DNA of 64,000 bases from Apostichopus japonicus (lineage: Eukaryota; Echinodermata; Holothuroidea; Aspidochirotida; Stichopodidae). The stretch is from contig NC_092567.1 in assembly GCF_037975245.1 (NCBI RefSeq), positions 9,616,714 to 9,680,713 of the forward strand. The letters are read 5' to 3'. The notes below the pieces were generated by a model. The model did not search any database and was not told the origin of the DNA. It saw only the letters and a list, made by a program, of their open reading frames with translations. Numbering within the stretch: the first letter of the stretch is position 1; the number at the start of each line of letters is the position of its first letter. The position numbers were made by a program, and so were the translations under genes. This document shows, piece after piece, positions 49,412 to 62,038 of the stretch.

Positions 49412-49506
49412 TCACAGAAATATTCCTTCTGGATTCTCGGAGGATGGTGTAGCCACAGCCAATTGCCTTGGACTGCCCTTCAAAATGCGATGCAGGTTAG
49501 GGGATG
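49412..49506 (-). CDS. RASSF-like gene, last coding exon
   Basis: The acceptor is CATGTTTGCAG|CATCCC. It completes a split serine, then encodes SPNLHRILKGSPRQLAVATP and SSENPEGIFL with stop TGA at 49414-49412. The frame match to the long exon supports the join. Confidence 0.85.
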
Positions 49507-52500
49507 CTGCAAACATGAAGAAAGAAAATTACCCTCTGATCACATCAAACTAAGGTACAGTATCACATGAAATAGAAAAGCACTTATAATAGGTGGCAAC
49601 TTGGACATATTAAAGGTGTCCAAATCCTCAGATTAAATCAAAATGTTTCTTGATGTTTCTAGTGAATCTTCTCTTAAAGCAATGTTCATTTAGGTAACAT
49701 CACTTGATCTTACTCAAGGACCTTATCTTAAAGCAATGCTCATGTGCTACCATCAATTGATGTTACTAGTGGACCTTATCTTAAAGCAATGTGCATTTAG
49801 GTAACCACACTTTATCTTACTCGTGGACCTTGTCTTAAAGCAATACTCATGTGGTACCATGACTTGATGTTACTAGTGGACCTTATCTCAAAGTGATGTT
49901 CATTTAGGTAAAATCACTTTATCTTACTCATGGACCTTGTCTTAAAGCAATACTCATGTGGTACCATGACTTGATGTTACTAGTGGACCTTATCTCAAAG
50001 TGATGTTCATTTAGGTAAAATCACTTTATCTTACTCATGGACCTTGTCTTAAAGCAATACTCATGTGGTACCATGACTTGATGTTACTAGTGGACCTTAT
50101 CTCAAAGTGATGTTCATTTAGGTAAAATCACTTTATCTTACTGTACTCATGGACCTTGTCTTAAAGCAATACTCATGTGGTACCATGACTTGATGTTACT
50201 AGTGGACCTTATCTTACAGTGATGTTCATTTAGGTAACATCACTTTATCTTACTCATGGACCTTGTCTTAAAGCAATACTCACGTGGTACTGTACCATGA
50301 CATGATGTTACTAGTGGTACCATCACTTAATGTCACTAGTCGACCTTCCCTTAAAGCAATGTTTATATGGTAACATCACTTGTTCATACTAGTGTAAGTT
50401 ATCTTAAAGGGTCACTCATTTCATGTCAAATTAACCAGTGGTCCCCAGGTGATCCTCTCAGATTTTTACTTTTTGTATGTGTTCATCTGGGACACATTCA
50501 ATCATTCTGATGAAATTTCATATAAATCTGAGAGGGTCGCCTGGTTACTTTCAGAAAATTGGTTGACTTGAGGTGGAATGGCCATAAAGCAATGTTCATG
50601 TGGTACTGTTACTTGATGTTACTAGTAAACCTAATCTTACAGAGATGTTTATTGGTACCATCACTTGATGTCAATGGTTGACCTTAACATAAAGCGATGT
50701 TCATGCGGTACCACCTTGGTGGTTAACAGAGGATTAATTCCAAGTAAGATGAATCATACGGAAGTGTGTCAAATTTGCAGATACAGTATTAAATAGCTTC
50801 CTCCATATGAATAATCTTGTAATCTAACTTTTAAATTCTACATTAATAGGACAGAACCTTGCTCCATTGTATTTAGCAAACAAATGTTGATTTGGATGTG
50901 AGTTAGCATAATTTGATGGTGCTCTCACACATCAGGTCCTGTTGCAGCCCAGTTAACAGTTAGTAGCATGCTCATAAGGTATGATGAATGTCTGATTTAA
51001 CAATGTTTCATTCACAAGGATATACCTTAATATATCATGTCTACTACAAACAATTCCTTGAATTCATACTTACACCCTTTTTCTCTTCCATTATCAATCT
51101 CAGTATTATTTTCTGGAATAATGATGTGCAATCCTTTGGTCTTTTCTTTTCCAAAGTCCTCCTCTACTAGTCTTAATTCTTTCTGCTTCTCCTGAAAGTC
51201 TTGATCCAACCCATTTAACTTTTCATTCACTTTCTCCAGATTGGCTGTGATAACTGAATACTCATGCTTCAATTCCTTTAACTCTTCCTTAACAGCCTTC
51301 ACTTCCTCTGACTGATCTCTGTCTAATTTTACCATTTTTTCTTCCCTTTTGACAATCTTGGTCAATTGAATAATCTCTGCTTGTTTCTGGGAGATCTGCC
51401 TGTTACAATCAGCTACCTTATCTTTCAAGATATCAACACTTGCTTCCAACTTCTTATGCATTTGCCGCTCCAGATCCAGTTCATTATCCCAGAAATCTTT
51501 TTCATTAAGCAAGGCTTGATTTCTTTGAATAGATTGTTCTATCTTTGATATTTCTTCTTGAATCTTGTCAATGGCTGGGTCATTCTCAAACTTAAGAAGA
51601 CCTTGGATAGCTACATCTAGTCCTGTCAGTTGTGACTGCTGGTGATTGAGTTTGCACTCTTGAGCTTTCACCAGGTCTGCCAGTTTACCTTTCTCTTCTT
51701 CTTCCTCTATAGCTTTCTTTCTCTCCTCCTCTTGTCTCTTTGCTTCTTTTGCTTTATCCTCTTGCTGTTTTCTCTTCTCCATTTCTTTCTTATTCTTCCT
51801 TTCTTTTTGTAACTGATCTTGTTTCAGTTTTTCCTTTTGTTCTGCTAGATTCTTTGACTGGACTCTTTCTGCTTCCTTTGTCTTCTCATCAAGTTCTTTT
51901 TTCCTTCTCTTAACCAATTCTGTTTGTTTCTTTTCTTCAAGTTCTTTCTCCAAACTTGTTCCCTGCTTTTCTTGGTTGTGTTTTCTATCATTGTCTTTTG
52001 TACCTTCCTTTCTCCTATTGTCATCTTGTACTGTCTGTTGCTCCTGGTGTTTCTTCATGTCTGTACTCTTTAATTGTTCATCTTCTTGTTGTCCTACTAT
52101 CTTTAATGGTCTCTGTCCACCTGTTTCTTCTCTTCTGTTCTTGTTGCCTAGGTCTTGCCTCATTTCTTTGTGTTCCCTGGTTCGTTTTACCCTCATTGCC
52201 TTCTCCACCTGTTCTTGTTGCTGTCTTTGTACTTCCAAGGCCCTCATTCTCTCTTGGTTTAGTCTCTCACCTTCAGCAGATGACTTACCTTCCTTATCTT
52301 GCAATGTAGAGTGGTCCTTATGATCTGGTTGATCTTGGGACTTGGGCTGGTAGCTGTCATTAGAATAAGCAGGAAGCTGACTTTTAACAATTATATCTGG
52401 TTGATGATATATTTGCTTCGATTGTGACTGTTGAAAGACCTCTTCCTGAACAAGTAATGGTGAGGAGACCAAGACACGTTTCCTTGGTACAGGTACAGGT

Positions 52501-52949
52501 TTCACCGGTTCTGCTTCAGATGTTTCCAATGAAGGTTTAGGTTTGGGTTTAGGTTTAACAATTGGTGGCCCTTGACTCTTCTTTTTAAAACTAGAATCAG
52601 ATGTGATTCCAGATGAAAGACTGACAGGTGATGAAACTTCAACCTGCCTTGTTCGAACAGGACTTGACTGAGTGCTTGATGGTGGTCTACTATTGGTGGG
52701 TGACAAAACCTTTTTTCTCAAGATGAAGCAGTTGTGAGAGTTTTGCCCCCAATTCTGAGACAAGTCCAAAGGATGTTCATTTGGATGGAGGCACCGTTCT
52801 CCCGTTGGACTTTTCTCAATGAGATTGAAACAACCAACCAGTCGATAAGATTGTGCAAGTGCTATTGCTATATCTCTAGAAGTTGTAGTGGTATCTAAAC
52901 CACTAATGGTATTTTCAACACCATTAACCCAAACTTGCAAGTCCCCCAT
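49412..52949 (-). CDS. RASSF7/8-like Ras-association domain protein, 656 codons, two coding exons
   Basis: Coding exons are 52949-51074 and 49506-49412, joined GGGT|GTAAGT to TTTGCAG|CATCCC in phase 1, ending in TGA. The start MGDLQVWVNG is preferred over an ATG five codons upstream because RASSF7/8 proteins begin at this point. Residues 1-80 form the N-terminal RA domain (TTSRDIAIALAQSYRLVGCF, then LIEKSPTGERCL). Residues 81-215 are Pro/Ser-rich with VKPKPKPKPS and PVPVPRKR. From about 225 to 430 runs a Lys/Glu/Gln-rich coiled coil, and a second coiled coil runs to about 615. The C-terminus SSENPEGIFL ends in a possible class II PDZ ligand. Members bind Ras-like GTPases and act at cell junctions and in growth control. 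It is longer than vertebrate RASSF7/8 (roughly 370-420 residues), mainly by the charged helix. Confidence 0.9.
49640..50400. repeat. 107-bp tandem repeat in the RASSF-like intron
   Basis: GGACCTTATCTCAAAGTGAT recurs at 49878, 49985 and 50092, exactly 107 bp apart. Each unit is two diverged halves (TTAAAGCAATACTCATGTGG and CAAAGTGATGTTCATTTAGG). Diverged units extend left to 49640 and, after a gap, right to 50700. Confidence 0.92.
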
Positions 52950-53011
52950 GATAACAAATATCAACTCAAGTAGCAGATCACTTTACACCACATCCAGGAT
53001 GTCAATATCAT
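51074..53011 (-). CDS. RASSF-like gene, main coding exon
   Basis: The acceptor is TTTTTTTTTTCCAG|ATGATA at 53011. A 62-base 5' leader contains several ATGs out of frame or followed by stops before the ATG at 52949. The exon holds the RA domain, the proline-rich part and nearly all of the coiled coil, 625 codons plus one base. At least one non-coding exon must lie further right. Confidence 0.9.
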
Positions 53012-56000
53012 CTGGAAAAAAAAAAGAGAGGCAATTGAATGCAGTAACTACATATTATATCAAATTCATCAAGACAGTAAGATGGCATGATTCAATATAA
53101 AGCCATTTTGATTTTATTTATAAATGTTTTGGTTTTCATTCATGCTTGTCAGTTAAATACAGTACAGATGTAATGTCTGTGTGTCTCTTTCAACATTTCC
53201 AAAGCAGAGAGAACCGTTTGCAGGACATATTCCACAAACACTAAGTCATTATTTACTTGCCTTGCATGATAGTGCAGCAACATTTTTCATTGTGTAGAAC
53301 ATTGTTTTTGATATTGTGTATTGAGGTCAAACAATTTGCCTGCTCATGCATCCCATTATTGTTTGGTATACAAATACAGTAGTGATGTTTTTGTTGGAAG
53401 TTTTATTTTTTTAGCATAGCTAGAATAATTGAGTGCTCTTTAATGCCACTGTCAGAACAGTTTACTGTACCTCCCTCAGGGATTTTAATAGGCTCTCACG
53501 GTAGATGGCAGGAAAATTTGAGCCGTGCAAGTGACATTTCCAAGCTTGAATCTTTTACTAGGCTTGGTGAGTTAATTACATAACACACAGGCTAACATTC
53601 CTGACTAATGACCTTGAAAGTCGAAGAAGTGGGTAGTGGCCAAAAATGGAAGGCATTCTTACTAAAGGGCGGGCGGATATTCAAACGGAGTAAGAACACA
53701 AGGCCAGCACCAGACCTGACAAGTATCGTTACAGCCTTCAGGAACGCCAAGGAGACCCGAAGGCACTGTACTAAAGGAGTGTAGCTCCTTAGACTAACAA
53801 GAAAAACGAGAACCCTAAGGTTTCGAAGCAATGATGGGGCCTTGAACAAGGAACAAAACACAGGCTTAAAGGGGGCTGTCGGCAAATCACCAGGACCCAA
53901 CTAAAGCCTGACAGAAAAAAAGAGAACCCTGAGGTCTCGAAGTAAGAATAAAAGATCTTTAAGAACATGTTATGTACAGAATGTCTAAACAACTTATACC
54001 CCAAAGACAGAGCTTCTGCCAAGGAAGCATTGGAGGAAAGGAAGGAGTCCAATGACAACTCACAATCCTTCTCTTGTAAAAGAACGAGGGATTACCAAAT
54101 GTGAAGTCAAACTCCAGAGACTGGACATGACTAGCCCCATGGTCTAAGAAAAAGCTCCAGCCTAAGCTCTCAGGCCAACAAGTACTGTAGCTTAACACAC
54201 AAAAAGTGATATATAGCCCAAAGCAAGGCTACACTAACATTGATCCAACGCTCAAATATTTGGTAAAACAATCATAAAGATACAGAGAACTGCTAATAAA
54301 GCAAAAAGCCTGTATTGAAAAGATCCTGCAAAGGCAAAAGCTCATAGAGCATAACTTAAGCACTGCACCCCCACATAGCACCTATGTACTACTGTACCTC
54401 TTCCTTCCAAATCAACCATCCAAGAAAGGTTACAACTGTTTTTCTAGTGTTTTTAAATCTATTGGCATATTGTTGGTTTAAAAGTTTATGGTGAAGTTTC
54501 TGAGGGCAGCTGGGACCTGTAATCCAGATAACATCACCTGCATCAAGCACTGATCATAAGTATCATGATCAATTTTGAAGATTTTTGGTCATGATTTTTT
54601 CAGTAGATTTCCTGTCATGCCTGTCTTTTCTTTGTACAGGTATCAGTTGACAGTTGTGCAATCTTAGTTGTCTTTAGTGAAATACAGTACTTAATATGTA
54701 GTAATCTTTTCTGTTATTAACAGTTGTTCATTTCACCCATGAAAGATACAGTACTGCCAGACACATTGTTACTTACTACAAATATCCTAAAATTGCTTGT
54801 ACAAAATCCCTTGTGGTCATCCACCATTAGGTGTTTACAGTATAGAATTTAATTTAAACCTTGTTTCCATATCCAGAAAGAACAGTCTTCCTTTGTGAAA
54901 AATAGACACATTTTACCAACTTTGAGCTAGCAAATCCCTTTAAATAGTTATCCAGATCTATACATGACATTGCTTATTAACTGAGAAATATTTGGGGGAA
55001 ATGGCCAAGTATTGCACCATTTGAGTTAACCTGATGACCCCTTGAAATTCAGAGGGAGAAAGCCTTAAATATCAGGTTTAAGTGTGTGTATGTTTCAAGT
55101 CAGAGATTAACTCTGAAGCAGATTTCATTACCTGGATGCCAAGTTTGTTTTGTTGAAGACCTATAGAGCCCTCTTCACATAACCAAACTGAACTGAGTTT
55201 TACCAAACTATGGTCACCAAAAGAAAATCATATCTTTGGAGAATTCACAGGTTAATTGTAGCTTTAATTTTGGAGTTATCATGTTTAAAAGATTTTCAGC
55301 CTGTTGACCTCATGCAACGTTTGACCTCTAGCAATTTCAATAGGATTCTTGCGCGAAAAACAATACACTTCTTGTACTCAATAAGACAGATCCACATACT
55401 GTACCAAGTACTGTATGAAGTTAAACCACCATTAACTTTGTGAGTTATATACCGTGTTTACAAGCAAGTGTCATGCATGCAGGCAAGCACACACATCACT
55501 ATCGCTTTGATTCCTTTGGCATAGACTCCTTACATGCAACTGAACATGGAGAACAATGACCATTACAAATGTTTTAATAACCACTTCGAACAGGTAGAAA
55601 TTTTACAGTTGTATCACTAATATCAATCATGTCACTTCTCTGACTTAGAACATCAAGTGGTCTCCATTGCTTTTGTACTATAGACTGTCAAACTCTTTTC
55701 ACTGATGAAGGTGTTGCTCAATAGCAGATGTGATTGTTTTTAGACTGAGATTGCCCTTCAAGCATTGGTTTACCCAAGAATTAATTGGCAACCATATCCC
55801 CACTGCAATGCTTACATTCTGGTAGTAAATATGTTTGAACAAGACCATACATAGTACTTTTGGTTCTATAATTTAGCATTGTTTGTTTAAACTGCACATG
55901 TTGTGCATGAGGTTGGCTTGCTATGCCATGGTTTTACAGTATATGTCAGTCTGGCCATGTAACATATGATGTGTCCCCTTTTGTTGTGAAGTAACATCAA

Positions 56001-58710
56001 ATTTTTCAGTCAGCTAAGCTTGACCTAAGTTTGAATGTTCACACTAAAATAGATTTTGCTTTATGCAAGCAAAGCTTAGCAGTCAGAATACATTTGCAAG
56101 TTTTACAATAGAGTCACACACCCAATATATACAAAGTATAAACATTGTCACTGTGTTCTGAGTAGTCTAATTGTGAAACTATGGTATACCATACAGTTGA
56201 TGTGTAGGTTTAGATTTTACACTAACATAGTATTGTTACTAGTACTGTAGGATATTGAAATTTGTGTTCGCAGCACGCAACGTCTTAAACTTGTTTGCGT
56301 CCTCTCCAAAAAACTTGCGACCCTGCAGTCCTCCATGAATCGTGCACTTTAATAAATACCTCTACAAGAACAAACAATACTTACAGTAGTTATAATGACC
56401 CCTGACAACATATTTGCTTGTGCACAAAGTTCTGTAGGCTACAGTACAGTATATTGATAGGCCTATAATATACAACAACAAAATTGCTGTCAATTTCAAA
56501 ACGGTCAAGTTTACCATAGACTAGTACCAAATACTGTATGGTCTAGACATGTATTGCACACTACTGAACAGTATACAACTCCCTTACATAACTTCTGCAA
56601 AATGTTATCGGCTATGCACATGCTGTAAATGTCGGGAATCAATGTTAAGTCAAACAAATGCCTAGAGAGAAATTGCAATCTGAATAAAAATACTGCACAT
56701 TTACCAGACTTAATTGCGCCTCTTAAATGATGTACTGTAAAACTATTATTTACAGATATCAACGACACAAGAACATACCCCTTAACAGCCTGGTACTTGC
56801 TCACAACTTTTATGAACCCTTTCCTAAGTTACAATTAACAGTTACCCAACTCCATTATGGAGATTTTCATGCTAACAATATTAGACAATGCTGCTTTACC
56901 AAATTCTCGTGATTTGATTGGCTAATAGTCCCTACCGATTGTCTGGCAACATTCTTGCATTCTTGAACGAAGTAAGTTGTTTAACAACAATTACTTATAA
57001 TGTTACTTTCACCTGTGTAGAGATAACAAAGTTTGTGGTTTAGGCTATCATATATGTGCACTCAAATATAATAACGTTAGGCCTTAAGTTGTTGTCTTGT
57101 ATTGTTTTAGTTACATTTTGACAACAATCACTGGTGGTTCAAAGATGCACTTGAATTGTTTCTGAGACTATCACATAATATTTTTAATCATTGTTTTGAT
57201 CAGAAAATGTTATGAGTTAAGACAATCTATGAATTTTGTGGGAAGCTTACAGTACATCTCTGGTCCTGAAAATGATATTTCATCTCACAAATGTTTCTTC
57301 TCTCTGCATTAAGAGTTGCTAATTTTAAATGTGCATTCATACCCCAGTAGTTTCTGTTGCAAATTGTTTTGCGGTCTACTGTAATTGACCATATGCTTCA
57401 GTAAATTTTATTTTGGTGCAACATTCGTGTGTAAACTTCTCTACTTTAGAAAATTGACTTTATGATTTTTTAATCGACATTGCGTAAAAAGCTATTCACA
57501 TAGGCCTGTAATTTTCGTACAGATGATTGTTTGCAAAGTGCACAGGATACATGTTGGATCAGGTTTTGGTGATTTGCGCATGTGTAGTTGAAAATGAAGT
57601 TCGAACAGGCATATACTGTACATGTACATGCAGAGTAGTACAGTGATTTGTGTGGAATTTAGCAAGAGATATGCACACTGTAGCTACAGTGATTTTTGAA
57701 GTTGGTTGTTGGAAGCGCTGCAAGGTCAAAGCATGGAGCTACTGTACTACGGAGTTGGCCTGTAGGGAAGTTCAAGGGAGGAATGAAGGAGGGCGCTGGG
57801 GATTGAAAATTGTTTGAAACCGAAGGGTGGGCGAAAGGAGGGTGGGTCGGGCCGCCCCTGTCAAACAGGGAAGCTAAGGCACTGAGCCATCTGCCCTATA
57901 CATTGTGTATAACCTTCACAAAGTATAGGCAGTGATACTACACTTCCCAAGTAACAGTAGGTAATACAATGAACGCAACTGGTGTTCGATAGGGACGCAA
58001 GCTTTTTTATATGGGACGCAAACTTTTGGGGGGCTTGCGTCCCTGGGAAGCAAACTTTATTTCACTAATAACATTACTGTAGTTGGCATATCCCTTTGTA
58101 CTGTTAGACCAGTGTCACAGATCCAACAAAACATATCACTTTATAATATGTGTTGCAAGTGGCTTAACGTCACAACTTACAACAAATCAGGCAGATGTAG
58201 TACTGGTTTTAACTTAGGCTAGTCTATATGATAACGTGAATCAACTTTAGGCTTATAACGTTAGGCTAGCCCGGTGTAATACTTTTAAAGTCTAGGCCTA
58301 TGTCTATGCTACACTTTGTGTACGAATAATGTCTCAATTTACCATAAAGTTCGATTGTGGAGATGTCATTTATACTGCCGATCACGTCTACCATAACTCT
58401 AACACTAACAGATTGACCAGTGCCATGATCAACTGTCTGATATCTTCCGCATTCCGTTGGCAGTATAAAATGTTGCCCACTATTGTGTAGCACCAATGAA
58501 TAAAGTCGGCTTCTCATACCAGTGTTATATATATTATAGGTACCCTGAGCTCTCTCTAGCTACACATACATACAACCTTTACCGCTTACACCCACGTCCC
58601 GGAAGTGTCATGCAAACTGTGCTATGCAGTGCAGAATATACCAGCGCCATGTATCAGAATAATCGAGGGCGCTTTACTTTTAAAGAATTCCTTCGCTGAG
58701 TTGGATACGC
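53012..58710. other. Upstream and intronic DNA of the RASSF-like gene, no further exon recognised
   Basis: The gene's 5' UTR exon and promoter probably lie here but cannot be placed. At 53780-53960 a phrase AGAGAACCCT(A/G)AGGT(T/C)TCGAA is duplicated about 125 bp apart. Bases 55240-55520 are a diverged monomer of the 140-bp family, and 56270-56345 repeats 8786-8860. A short GC-rich patch near 57770-57900 has a tRNA-like GGCTCAGTGC on the minus strand but no B box. Confidence 0.4.
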
Positions 58711-58716
58711 CAAACC

Positions 58717-59879
58717 TATGGCGTGCCATCAGTGTAAAATCGTGGGGAATCGACTTAAACCGATTTAAATCAACATATACCAATTTCCTTCGAATTATAC
58801 CAGTTTCCAGCAGCATAAATTGACTTCTACCGATTTAAATATACATTTACCAGTTTAATTCTACATGCCATTTATTTAAATCGACAAATACCAGTTTAAT
58901 TCGACATATCATCGATTTAAATCGACATATACCAATTTAAATCGATGATAAGAAAAATAAATCGGTATATGTCAATTTAAATCGACATATAGGCCTATTA
59001 GTTTAAATCGATGATATGTCGAATTAAATCGGTATATGTCAATTTAAATCGACATACACCAATTTAATTCGACTTACACCAGTTTAAATCGACATATACC
59101 GATTTAAATCGATGATATGTAAAATAAATCGGTATATGTCAATTTAAATCGACATCTACCTGTATTAATCGATGATATGTCGATTTAAATCGATTGAAGT
59201 CAATATCCTTGGACTTATACCAGTTTCTAGCAACTCAAATTGACATATACATATTTAAATCGACATATCATTTAAATCGACCAATCGACCAATTTAAATC
59301 GATGATATGTAAACTTAATCGGTAGGCTATAGCCTATGTCGATTTAAATCGACATCTACCAGTTGAAATCGATGATATGTCGAATAAAATCAATAGAAGA
59401 CGATTTCTGTGGAATTATACCAGTTTCTAGCAACTTAAATTGACACCTACCAATTTAATTCACGTTTCATAGATTTAGACTGGTAGATGTCGATTTAAAT
59501 TGACATATACCGATTTATTTTACTTATCATCGATTTAAATTGGTATATTTCGATTTAAATTGACATATACCGATTTAATTCGACATATCATCGATGTAAA
59601 CTAATATATGTCGATTTAAATTGACATATACCAATTTATTTTACTTTTCATCGATTTAAATTGGTATATGTCAATTTAAATAGATGATATGTCGAATTAA
59701 ACTGCTATGTGATGATTTAAATCGACGATATGTAGAATTAAACTGGTATATGTAAATTTAAATAGGTAAAAGTCAATTTAAGCTGCTTGAAACTAGTATA
59801 AGTCGAAGGAAATTGTTATATGTCGATTTAAATCGGTATATGTCGATTCCCCACGATTTGAGACTGATGGCCCGCCATA
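58717..59879. mobile_element. Foldback element, 1.16 kb, made of ATTTAAATCGA-type units
   Basis: The ends TATGGCGTGCCATCAGT and its counterpart GATGGCCCGCCATA are inverse, flanked by CAAACC on both sides. Nearly the whole length is an imperfect palindrome. Units such as GACATATACCGATTTAAATC run one way in the left half and inverted in the right half, with CGTGGGGAATCGAC at each extremity. It is non-coding. The class is unclear. A 6-bp exact or 8-bp imperfect duplication would fit several DNA transposon groups. Confidence 0.85.
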
Positions 59880-59889
59880 CAAACCTAAG

Positions 59890-60114
59890 CTAAAGCACCT
59901 TTTGAATATATGTACGTTAATAAATACGATTTTACGGAAGCTAAAAAGTGCGGTCAACATAAGAAAAACTTTGCCCCATCAGGTGACATTTTTCAGGAAA
60001 ATTCCTGACAGGAACTCAGTCTAATCATCCTAACTGACGTTATTTGATACTTTCTCATGTTATTTTTATCATCCTGAATTTGTATCCTAAAATTGAAGAA
60101 AAACATAGTGTAGA
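59890..60114. other. Short non-coding spacer
   Basis: Unique-looking AT-rich sequence between the foldback element and the inverted satellite. No feature is seen. Confidence 0.4.
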
Positions 60115-60917
60115 TGTGATTGATCGGTACCGAACATTCGATTGAACAGTACCGAACATTCGATTGAACAGTGCCGCCCATTCGATTGATCAGTACCGCA
60201 CATTCGTTTGATCTGTACCGCACATTCGATTGATCGGTACCGCACATTCGATTGAACGGTACCGCAAATTCTATTTATCGATACAACACATTCGATTTAT
60301 CGGTACAGCACATTCGATTGATAGGTACCGCACATTCGATTGATAGGTACCGCACATTCGATTGATCAGTACCGAACATTCGATTCATCGGTACCGCACA
60401 TTCGATTTATCAGTACCGCACATTTGATTGATCAGTACCGAACATTCAATTTATCGACACCGCATATTCGATTGATCAGTACCGCACATTCGTTTGATCT
60501 GTACTGCACATTCGATTGATCGGTACCGCACATTCGATTGAACGGTACCACACATTCTATTTATCGATACAACACATTCGATTCATCGGTACCGCACATT
60601 CGATGTATCAGTACCGCACATTTGATTGATCAGTACCGAACATTCAATTTATCGACACCGCATATTCGATTGATCGGTACCGCACTATCGATTTATAGGT
60701 ACCGCACTTTCAATTTATCGGTACAGCACGTTCGATTGATCAGTACCGAACATTCGATTTATCGGTATCGCACATTCGATTAATCGGTAGACCACATTAG
60801 ATTTATCGGTACCGCTCATTCGATTGATCTGTACCGCACATTCGATTAATAGGTACCGCACATTCGATTTATCGACACCACACTCTCGATTGATCGGTAT
60901 CGAACTTTCTATTTATC
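60115..60917 (-). repeat. 22-bp satellite array, inverted relative to 25235
   Basis: The consensus unit GATTGATCGGTACCGCACAT plus TC is the exact complement of the unit at 25235. There are about 36 units. A block starting GTACCGCACATTCGTTTGAT recurs at about 60193 and 60478, so the higher-order period is about 286 bp (13 units). The first unit starts right after non-repeated DNA at 60115 and the last abuts CATGGGCGTCAATCC. Confidence 0.94.
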
Positions 60918-60918
60918 G

Positions 60919-61520
60919 CATGGGCGTCAATCCAGGGGGGCGGGGGGACACGTCCCCCCCCCCCACATTTCGATGGGTGGTGGAAACAATACCAAATGTC
61001 CCCCACACATTTGGAAAAAGAGTAATGATGTGGCTATTTGGTTAAGACTTACGGTACACATCTCAGGATTCATATCATCGAATATCAATCAACTTGTTGC
61101 TTAATGGAGAATTCCACCCAGATCTCGTGAGTTGGTACCCTGAGCTCTCCGACAATCTTAAGCTTAGTCTGCCTTTCTTTCGAGGCCAGTTCCAGTCGTC
61201 GTCGGTTGAAGGGTTTAGACAAATATTCAAGTTGATGAATCCAGCGGTACGGGCTATGTTTGGTGAAGTCGAAGCTCTCTTGTGGTCCTCCTCGTCTCCT
61301 CCGCCAGTTCGACGGAAGCCGAGAGATACTTTAGTGTTTTGGGGCGTTTGAAAACATGGCTACGGAGCACCATGACTCAACATAGGCTGAACCATGTGAT
61401 GGTGTGCCATATTCACCGCGAACGTCTAGCCCAGTTGAAGCCTGAGGAGTTAGCAGAGAAGTTCGTTGGTTCCTCGGATTACAGACGCCGCATCTTCGGG
61501 CGATTCCAGTAGAAAAATAG
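60919..61520 (+). pseudogene. hAT transposase C-terminal relic
   Basis: A terminal-repeat-like CATGGGCGTCAATCCAGGGG follows the satellite. From 61094 frame 2 gives MLLNGEFHPDLVSWYPELSD and LMNPAVRAMFGEVEALL. A frameshift near 61290 leads to frame 1, VLLVSSASSTEAERYFSVLG, RLKTWLRSTMTQHRLNHVMV and CHIHRERL. The SSASSTEAERYFSVL...RLKTWLRSTM...RLNHVM pattern is the hAT C-terminal dimerisation region. The DDE catalytic core and BED finger are missing, so it cannot be active. Confidence 0.85.
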
Positions 61521-62038
61521 TGCGCTCCGTCATTATCATAAGAGACAGCACATCATAGCTAGAGCCAAAGCTTGTACATAGTTGTTGTTTAGTTGTAGAT
61601 GGTGTTTCAAAGACGGTTCCCTTTCTCTAATATTGGGTAAATGAATAAGGGAGCATATTCCGTGGCAGCGCATCCCATCTTATCTTGTTGTTTAGTGATA
61701 CCGGGTACACGCAGGGACGTCGATAGAGGGGGGTGTGAGGTGTGGGGTGTCTCACCCCAAACTTAGTAAAACTGACGATAGTTGGAAAATTGGAGTGCGA
61801 CAGTCGGAATTTCCAACTGTCGCACTCTAGTTTATCTAGGCCTATTCATTTATTCCTGCGATTGTGCATGACCTAAAAATTGAACAATTTCGGTCAAAAT
61901 TTACCTTGAATCTGTCATATTTACCACGTATTCCTTGCCACTTTGAGAAATTGTATCTCGCGATTCTTATACTCCACCGTACAAAGCTTCGTATGATTTT
62001 AAATACTCCAATCAAAAAATGCCTAGTAGAACTACCGC
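61521..62038. other. Spacer with a short inverted repeat
   Basis: ATTGGAGTGCGACAGT at 61789 and its inverse ending near 61831 form a small hairpin. Nearby CAGGGACGTCGATAGAGG (61709) resembles a hAT end without partner. No gene is seen. Confidence 0.4.

Noticed and set aside
51956-52323. Plus-strand frames of about 115 codons, Leu/Ser/Cys-rich
   Set aside because: They are the antisense of the Lys/Glu/Gln-rich coiled coil of the RASSF-like exon.
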